DNA from: Kryptolebias marmoratus | Lineage: Eukaryota; Chordata; Actinopteri; Cyprinodontiformes; Rivulidae | Assembly: GCF_001649575.2 (NCBI RefSeq) | Contig: NC_051444.1 | Location: 19,127,187 to 19,191,186 of the forward strand | Direction of reading: 5' to 3' | Length of the DNA: 64,000 nucleotides | Shown: piece by piece, positions 55,955-64,000 of the stretch | Layout of the letters: each line of letters opens with the position of its first letter | Numbering within the stretch: the first letter of the stretch is position 1 | Made by a program: the position numbers and the translations under genes | The notes under the pieces: generated by a model | Databases searched by the model: none | What the model saw: the letters and a program-made list of their open reading frames with translations, nothing else | What the model was told of the DNA's origin: nothing

Positions 55955-56405
55955 CAATGTTACAGAAGAGCTACTGTAGTACAGGATGGTATGAGCCTTA
56001 ATGGAATCTGCCATAGAAATATGTCAGAAGGCCAAGTGTTTAACAGTGTGACAGGTATGGATGGAGAAGCACATACTGACATCTGTCCACAGTCATATGT
56101 GATTAATACACTGATGTCTGATCCCAATCTTGGAACATGTAAGACAATGATGTGGTTTAATATATATATCATGTGGACAACCAGGTGTGTAAATGTGTGT
56201 TGCTTAGCTTGACAAAAAAATGGCAGCACATTCCAATATGAGAGGAAGACAAACCATGGCTACATTGTGGTGCTCCAGGCAATGTTCTGCTAAGACATTT
56301 ACTACCTACCCTAAAACAGACAAATCCTTTCATAGTAATGTTGTTCTGTGATGTCGTTTGCCTCTCTCAGCAGGATAAGGGTCCCTCCACATGGAAAACA
56401 TCTGT
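55955..56405 (+). mobile_element. Decayed Tc1/mariner-like transposase relic
   Basis: Two blocks match, in the correct order, the nucleotide sequence of common fish Tc1-like transposases. One is TGTTACAGAAGAGCTACTGT followed by AGTACAGG near 55958 (helix-turn-helix region). The other is GCTCCAGGCAATGTTCTGCT near 56271 leading to CTCAGCAGGATAAGGGTCC near 56368, the position of the QQDN motif with the second catalytic aspartate. The frame is disrupted and much of the middle is missing or diverged, so no product is expected. Confidence 0.55.
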
Positions 56406-59400
56406 TTACAAAATAGTATTATCCATTGATGAAGTGTATCTGTTACAGCCTACATGTAAAAAAAAATGTGCAAAAACGATATGAGTAGAGCCTGATTAGT
56501 GAATCAAACCCTAAATTGTAAGACAAACTTGTGAAATGGATGATAAAGTTAATTCCAATTTGCCAAAAGAGGGTGCTAGTGTGCCACCAGAAGTACGCAG
56601 TTTATAAAAATTGTCTAAAGGCTTGTCATTCAGTCCAATTCTTACATCAAATTTTGTGTGGAGTACTTTCGCTAGTTGTTACTATAATTGAGTTTACACT
56701 TAAAAAGATGAAACAACTCTCAGGCAGTTGTTACAGTTTGGCAGCTAAACTCCTCTGTGTGTTTTGCCTTGATGTGAACTTTTACCTTGCAACTCACATT
56801 GGTGCTACTATCACAACCATCATCTCAGGCAGGCAGTGGTTTCATTCTCTCTTTATATTAGACGGGAAGCTCACAAAGCCTGTTCTTTTTATGCTATTTT
56901 TTTCTTCTGCATTACCATAAATACTAACTGTCAGTTTAGACATTGTATTTTCAGCTAGTGTTGAGTCCTCTTTCCTTTCTCTTTCTGTCCCATTGGCAGT
57001 GTTGTGGGTGTTAAAAGCAGCCTGTTGAGCAGCCGTCAGTCTGCTGGCATTTGATCAATGCCCAGGTCCCTTTGTGCTGCTAAGCGACAGATAAAAGACA
57101 CTGTTATCAGCTCCACGGCATCAGCTGCTGATAGCTACGTTGCGGTGGCAGAGGGTGCTGGTGGAGCTGGAGAGGAGGTGGAGGGTATACTCCAACAAAG
57201 TGTCAAAGAGGAGACTCGTGGAAAGAGGGATGGAGGGGAGGAGAAGGGGACGAATAGGGCAACTCTTTGTGGGTCAACACCTTGATACAAGGTTTTACAG
57301 CTGTCACAAACCCTCTGGAGAGAAACACAGGCTGGGAAGGGAAGATGAGATTGACAGAGAATGAAAGTTAGGTAAAGATTACAAAGACTGAAGCTACAGG
57401 AGAAAGAACTGAATACCCCTGTTTCAATGAGCTACTCTGTGGGCTGAACTGCTAAGAGCAAACAATCAAAACAAAAGAAGGACGTACATCCAAATAGGAA
57501 CACACACACACACAGGTGAACTAATGCAAATTTTTCGGATATAAAAATGTACACACATGCTCACAGTGTATTTAGACATTTGAATGTCTAAAGATGTCTG
57601 CCTCTTTGTTAGTTCCAAATAAGTACAACCAGTCCCAGTTATCAGATCAAACCCCCTTTTTTCTGCCAACATTCACTGTCTCCAATGACATCAAACCCTG
57701 CCCCTTCATCTTTGAAGAGTCAATAAGGAACATTGATTGGTATGTTCAGAAGATCTCTTTTCTCAGCGATTTTGTTGACAATTTTGTAAACACTCTCTGC
57801 CTTTTGATGAAGGCAAATATATTCAATTTATGGCAGCACTTTGACTAAAGCAAACGGAAAACTTGATACTTGTAAACAGCCTAATGGATTGAAGTGTCCA
57901 AATCTGCAAAGCGACAAATGATACAAATGAGCGACACTGAGGAATAAAACAGATTCTGAAGCAGTGCGTGACAAGCCGAGTAATGACACAATGCTTGGAG
58001 GGCTTTCTTTTTTGATGTGGATTACTTGGAGCAACAAAAGAAACAATAGCTTGACAAAAGGCTGACAAGACAGCAGAAATCAACCACTATTAAACACCCT
58101 GAAGCAAAGACAGAAATAGTTACTCCTAATTTACTTAGTATTGTAACAAGAAAAGTTTGAAAAATTCTTCTGTGAGATGTTTACTTATTTAAACAACGAA
58201 AGGCCAAAAAAAAAGAACAGATATTAAATCAGACTCAGATGCTTTGATTTTATTATCAGGCAAGGGATGGAACTGTCAGGAGCTCATTAAAAAGGAACTT
58301 CTGTGGTCAGTTTTAACTTCAGTGGGAAATAAATTGGGTTTCTTTTTTGTGAAGCTAAGATAAGAACTGAATTAGTTGTAAATTGAGTGATTTAAAAAAA
58401 TACTTAAAGCAACGAGAAACCTAAAGCTAACTTTGGCTTCTTCGGCAATTACTATCCAATAAACTCAACACTCTTATTTACAGATTTTACTGTTATTATT
58501 TGCAGTTCCTAATAATGTTTAGTCACAGGTAGGTTTGCTTGAGCTTTATGAAGTTAATGCTAACTTAAACCAATCATTACTGTTTCTGATTAATATCGAA
58601 GGGGTTCTACAAAGAGCAGGTGGCTGTGAAGCAGGCAACAACTAGGCCAGCTGTAGATCATAAATGGAGTTCATAGAAATGCTGATAATTTTTCACCTTC
58701 TTAGTTTGAAATAGCAGCTTTCTGTAATGAGAACTGGTGATTGATCCAAATGTCATAAGTGCATGGTGACTGATTCAGCAAATAAGTTCAACAAAGACTC
58801 CTGATTTTTTAAATGTAAAAAAGCAATTAGTTTGTCCACATAAACAGGGAAATTACAACATGATTTTTACTCATTTTTCATCAACCTGTTGGTCGTTGTA
58901 TCACCTCAGGGTTACTATATATGGTGCAAAAGAAAGAAAAAGTTCTTGAAAATAAAAAAGCTCTTTCAGACAGCAGGAGATCAGTTCACAGTATAGTATA
59001 GTCAGAGAAATTGAAAACAAACTGAAACATCATTAAGTTTTAATATTAACCGTGTTATGATTAAAAAGAAGCCAAGTTTTTCGTGAAATAAAATGGGCTT
59101 ATTGATCATGATAGATTCACTAGAGAAAATACCTACGTACCAGAAATGAAGAAAATGTCCATGTCTGGGTCCAAATATGTCCAGTGTGTCCTGTTTGGAG
59201 CCAGAATGTCTACTAACGTTAAGAAAACATCTGTGAATGCAGTTCCTTTTAATCTCAAATAAATCCCCTGACAGAAGTCTAGCTTTGAGTCCTTTGTTTA
59301 TTTACTAAGTAAAAGAAAAAACAACAACAACAACAACAACACACACGCCTTCAGTAGTCCTTATAACCATTCGAGATTATATTATATTTTTTAGTTCACT

Positions 59401-59593
59401 TTTTTGCACTGCCAGAAATATGGCTGTTTGCAGTCCTTATAATTAACCCAATTAGGTCTTTTGTAGCTTTGGTTTTAAAGTATATGCTTTTATGGCTCAG
59501 TTAAGACTAATGAGTTATGCAAAGAGATATGATTAGATCATATATAAACAGACACTGACTGGTGAAACAAATTGAACACTCGACTAGCACCTG
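56406..59593. other. Gene-free stretch, 3.2 kb
   Basis: A short CA tract at 57500-57516, a purine-rich patch at 57150-57260 and an AAC tract at 59321-59340. Open frames of up to 129 codons (56531-56920) show no family resemblance. Confidence 0.5.
59321..59340 (+). repeat. (AAC)n microsatellite
   Basis: About seven CAA/AAC units followed by a short ACAC run. Confidence 0.85.
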
Positions 59594-60070
59594 CACTATT
59601 AAAACTGCATTTACAGAGCTGAAGAAGAAGATACTTCACTCCTACTGTATTCTGCTATGACGTGCTCTTCTTTGAGAAAGTAGACTGATCTGTTGTATGA
59701 GTTTTGGCTCCCATAAGTCTGTCTTCTACATGTTTGTAGCACTCCCTCAAAGTCCACTTTAAATATTAAATCAAAGATCCACAACACACAGTCCCAACTA
59801 TAAAGTCCCCAGTTAATTTTGTTGGTGGATGGTGCATTAATGACAAGGCTGCTATAACTGTCGGTTGAGTGTTTTGCAATCACAACATCTTCCAGAAGAT
59901 CTGAAAGCAAACAAATAGGTCTTTACAATTGCTCCATAGTGGGATTCACAATCCTTATAATCCTCAGGGGCCCGTTATTACTATTTGGGCTGAAGGTACC
60001 TATAAGTCACTGGTTCCCATAACCTTTAGAGATGTTTTCAAACTTTTTGGTCCAAAAGCAGCTAATATAC
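59594..60070 (+). repeat. Dispersed repeat, copy 2 of 2 (partner at 541-975)
   Basis: Collinear with 541-975 on the same strand: TATTAAAACTGCATTT, TGCTATGACGTGCTCTTCTT, GAGTTTTGGCTCCCATAAG, TCCACAACACACAGTC, GGTTGAGTGTTTTGC, AAAGCAAACAAATAGG and CCCATAACCTTTAGAG. It carries about 60 bp between the last two blocks that copy 1 lacks. No coding frame. Confidence 0.6.
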
Positions 60071-61740
60071 TTGCCACAAAGTGAGTTGGTAAAACTTTGC
60101 AACAACTCAGTCAGTTAACTAAAACTTTCATGTTGTTCAGTGTTGTTGAACATAAAGTTAAAAGCGAGGCAACTTTTTATACAGCCACTTGAGAGGATTT
60201 CTGAAACTACATTTGTTTTAATTTTGTGTGTAGGTGTGTTACTTTTTACTTTGGGTGAAATGAGCAACGATACTTTGTTTTTATTGTTGAAAAGCCTTCA
60301 GGCAGTGAGGCTTCCAGCAGAAACAGACATTTTGTGGAAAACTTACAAATCTAAATAGGCAAGAAGTTAAAAGTTGTTGAAACATAGTTTGCTTCCCCAG
60401 TCAGCCTTCTCTGTCCACATGGAATCTGAATATCAGGAGTTCTTGTTTCTTTTCTGTCTCTTCATCTTTTTTTCTGCTGTTGCAGTTTCAAGCCTTCCTC
60501 CGTCTGTCTTCAAAAATACCAAGTTGCTCTTTAACATTCAATCATAGTCCATTAATAACGCCATCCTCCTGTAAGGTTAATTTACTGCAGGTTTTGTGGA
60601 TTTATCATCTTCATTTACATGATGGACAGAAGAGAGAGAGACATAAAAACACCCCGCTTAGGCAGGAGTCTTATTAAACAGGCTTGTAAAATTATCTCTG
60701 AATCATCCCAGTATGCCTTTTAAGTTGCTTCCATTAGGCTCAAACTGGACCCATTCAGTGAATCTTTACAAACAAGGAGGGGAAAGTGAGAGCACAGTTT
60801 ATGTTCACACTTAGTCCTAATTCATTAAGTTTGTGAATGCACTGTGAATGACGGGCAATGCTCTATAATGGTCCATGTAATTGGGACAAATAAAGCAGTC
60901 CCGAATTGTCTACCGCACAGACACACATGCACAACTGTGGGTTCCCTACTGACAGACATTCAAGGGCATTTTAAAATTTGCAGAAGAAAACAGACAACAA
61001 GGACGACAGCTACGGACAATAGGAGACAGAAGGAAAGTGGGAGATGACGACAAGAGGGAGGGAAAAAACAAAGAAACAAAAGCTTTGCAAAGGCAGATGC
61101 TTTTAACTGTGTGTTTTTGTGTCTCGGCTTCTCCATATGACAAATGAAAAGTAACAAGAATCTGCAAGAGTCTGGAAATGTTTCCTGGCTGAGGGGATGC
61201 CTACTGACACCAGTCCCCCCCACCTCCCACCACCATTCGTACCCCCCACCAACACCCCCCAAGCTTTTACCAGGTCTCATACAGAGGAAGTTACAGCAGA
61301 ATGGAGATGTCTTTCTCCTAAACTAACACATTATTCTCAATGACAAGTAGGAAATGGTGCCTAAAAGCTGGAAATTATAATGCAGTTTCAACTGTCAGTA
61401 TCTTGGTGTTAAATTCTAACTTTCTTAGCTATATTTCCACCAAGTACTTGCTCAGATTGGAGTATTTTGTTGTTGAGGCTTTGCGCAAAGTGTATTGAGA
61501 TTATTGTTTTTATGGGAAATTGGTGCACAACTTTGAGTGCAGAGTTTGTCCTCGGTCAAGACAGGACACATAGATGTCTCGTCAGGATATTTTGGAGTAC
61601 CCCCCCTCATCCATGCAGCTTTTATCGAACCCAGAGGTATGCTCAGTGAAAAGTCACCAAAGTCCCTTTTGCAACATGTTTGGCAGTGTTTGAAACTACA
61701 AACAGCACAGCAATGAGCTCTGAACCCTGACTGAATATCC
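60071..61740. other. Gene-free stretch, 1.7 kb
   Basis: C-rich tract at 61216-61261 (CCCCCCACC type). No exon or known repeat recognised. Open frames are short and without family resemblance. Confidence 0.5.
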
Positions 61741-62390
61741 TCAGACTATTTCTGTCCAAATGCTTGCACAATTGATTTGCAATTACAAACTTTTGAAATG
61801 AAAAGGAGACAGGGTATGGGTCTATAATTCACCAGAACTCCTGGATCAAGATTGTGTTTCTTTAGTAAAGATTTAATTACAGCAGCCTTAAAGGCCTGTG
61901 GTACATATCCATTTGCTAAAGACAAATTGATCAGATCTAAAAAGGGGATCCTAATTAGGGGAAACACCTCTTTGACCAGTCTGATTGGGAAGGGATCTAG
62001 GAGAAGAGCTGATGGACTGGATGCAGCTATTATTTTTGATAACTTAAAGATCTCAACAAAACAAAAAAACACTCAAAAAGGGTAGCAAAATCTTCATGTA
62101 TCACAGATTGGCATGGGTCCATACCCCTTGAGCTGTTGATGCAGGGATAGGGTTTTGTTTGTGTTACTAGTGCTAGTTGTCATGTGCGCACATACATGTT
62201 GGTTTTTATGGTACAACCTGACAGGAGGTTGTAACACAATCTCTCACACAGTGGTTAATTCCTTCTCAATTTTACTTCTGAAAGACTCAGCCTCTCTGTG
62301 GGATGTTCACTTCAAATCCAATCATATCGCTATCACAGGGAATGCTTTCAATTTGTGGTGAGATGTCTTTGCACTGTCTCCAGTCTTTTG
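61741..62390 (-). mobile_element. Truncated LINE (non-LTR retrotransposon), reverse-transcriptase fragment
   Basis: The minus strand at 61746-62072 encodes a fragment of the N-terminal part of a LINE reverse transcriptase: FPIRLVKEVFPLI, LINLSLANGYVPQAFKAAV then LLKKHNLDPGVLVNYRPI. The P-x-P..LLK and NYRPI layout is that of fish L2/CR1-like elements. Homology breaks by frameshift after FISKV, and the YxDD catalytic region is absent, so it is dead. Sequence up to about 62390 may be further 5' element sequence, less certainly. Confidence 0.7.
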
Positions 62391-64000
62391 TTGAACCTGT
62401 CTCAACATTTCTTTTATTATTATAGATATAAAACTTCAAATTTTCATTTTAAAATTTGGTGACTTGGAACCATTTCTATTAAAAACAAGAAATGTCAGAT
62501 TTCCATGTATATCTTTGACAATATTTTAACATTTTGACACTCAGATTGTGTGAAGGGACCAGGAAAATTTTAATTTTAATACTTGGTTAATTAATCAATT
62601 AGGTAGTCAAACAAAAGAAAAGTCCTGTTATTGAGAATTTCATTAAAATAAACTTTAGGAAAAAAGACCAGTTGCATTAAGAACTAGTGTATAAAATGCT
62701 TGGAGGAAAGATTTATTTCTCTAAAGCTAGAAATAACAAATAGGGCAACTTCAGATACATCGAAGCCACATTTAGATGTGTTATATATTGTTGTGTCCTT
62801 GTGGGACTCTTTAAAGTTGCTAGCAAGGTGTCACCTTCTTTTAATTGTTTTTTAACTGCGTGTCAACATATTTCAGACACACACTACAAATATACAGTCT
62901 TTTGTACATGTCAATACCTTCTCTTTGTACTAAATATTTAGATTTTTTTGTTTCCAAGTTCTATTTTTTTTAATTTAGAATGGTTATTTAAGAAACTGGA
63001 AAAGAAATAAAAAGACAGACATATATTTTTGATTCTGGGTGCATCTTTAAGCTCATAGAAAATATGAATAACTAAAAGCTAATGAGATGGGTTAATGCAG
63101 GTTTAATATGTATGTGTGTGTGAGATAGCAGGCCACACACGAGTTGGCAGATGGCCACTAATGTTGCCTGGAAGAGTGACGTACTTTATTGTGTGCTGGC
63201 GAGCTCGCATCCACCACTTGTCCGCCATCTGACACGACCTATCACACCACTTTGTCACAGCAGGGGAGAGGTTGTAACACATGTTCGTGCACAAGCACAC
63301 CCAAACACACACAACCCCCCGCACACACACTCTCCATTTCAACTTTTAGTTCAGAGTGTGAGAGAGGAGGATGATGTCACAGAAAGAGATAAGAGGAGAG
63401 ATGGAGAGAAATAGATTTTTGTTCAGCAGGGAGAAAAGTGAAGTGCTGGATTTGAGGGCCATTTAGAAGAAAGGAGCCACATCAAAAAAGAGCTGTTTTC
63501 TATTCATGAACTGAACATGTTTGGAGGACAAAACAACCGTGCAACAGTTCTCACTGACACACAGGAATTCTGTATTTAGAGGTCTGCTGTTATAGTTACT
63601 CACAAATACAAGCATCAAAATAAATCTGAGCACTCCCTCCCTTCCCGTGCTTGTTTTTTTCTGCATTCCTGCCAAGAGTAATTCATGGTTGCCACTAGAG
63701 GAGCTTGTTGTATGTGTACATCTTAATGTTTCTGACAGCAGAGCTTTTTCATCAAGGGCAACCCACCAAAACTCAAGTGTTAACAGCACTTTGTGCTTGT
63801 AAATTGCTCAGTCTTAATGCCAGATGAATGCAGCACAGCTCAAAAGAGAGCTTTCTTCAAAAGACTCATAAAGTGTGTTTTATGCTAAAGGGCAACTAAG
63901 CTGAAGTCACTGTTTCACTTGGGTCACATCATTTTCAAGCAGCACCATTTACTCTGAAAGCTGCATAGGTTACATGTAAACAAATGTCAAGTGTGATTAT
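62391..64000. other. Gene-free stretch to window end
   Basis: AT-rich to about 63060, then a less AT-rich block (63130-63260) with CA-type low complexity. No exon recognised on either strand. Confidence 0.5.

Noticed and set aside
56531..56920. 129-codon plus-strand open frame
   Set aside because: Translation is hydrophobic and cysteine-rich in a random-looking way. No splice context or family match was seen, and it lies next to a transposon relic.
1..64000. CRISPR arrays, tRNA or rRNA genes, bacterial-type operons, insertion sequences
   Set aside because: Nothing seen. The tandem repeats are simple-sequence or minisatellite DNA without spacer structure, and gene structure is vertebrate.

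Overview
The window is vertebrate, almost certainly teleost, genomic DNA. It is AT-rich and intron-rich, has no operon structure, and is scattered with decayed fish-type interspersed repeats (Tc1-like relics, a LINE reverse-transcriptase fragment, tails ending in GATG-like repeats, CA/TA microsatellites). The reading rests on one multi-exon gene and on general recognition of fish repeat types. No database search was possible.

Positions 1-3456 are intronic sequence upstream of the first visible exon. From 3457 to 36795 the plus strand carries 21 coding exons of an ADAMTS-family secreted metalloprotease, best matched to adamts18. Every junction is GT-AG and all phases agree, giving 3,237 nt, or 1,078 codons plus stop. 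The visible protein runs from the C-terminal prodomain (with cysteine switch) through a furin site, the zinc metalloprotease, the disintegrin-like module, the first TSP1 repeat, the cysteine-rich domain, the spacer and five more TSP1 repeats to a six-cysteine PLAC domain. The signal peptide and N-terminal prodomain (probably two exons) lie upstream of the window. Catalytic and structural residues are intact, so the gene looks functional.

A 3' UTR probably follows to about 38.3 kb, where the first AATAAA after the stop occurs. The remaining ~25.7 kb (38.3-64 kb) shows no convincing coding exon on either strand. It holds repeats: a (AT)n-bearing 143-bp tandem duplication, one clear and one possible Tc1-like transposase relic, a minus-strand LINE fragment, and a copy of a ~450-bp repeat whose partner lies at 0.54-0.98 kb. 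It also holds some blocks that could be non-coding regulatory elements.

I did not find an undescribed multi-gene system. The more interesting observations are the paralogue-mixed features and the long linker in the ADAMTS protein, an intron bounded by a direct repeat, a candidate short inverted-repeat transposon in an intron, and two repeat families with several copies inside the window.
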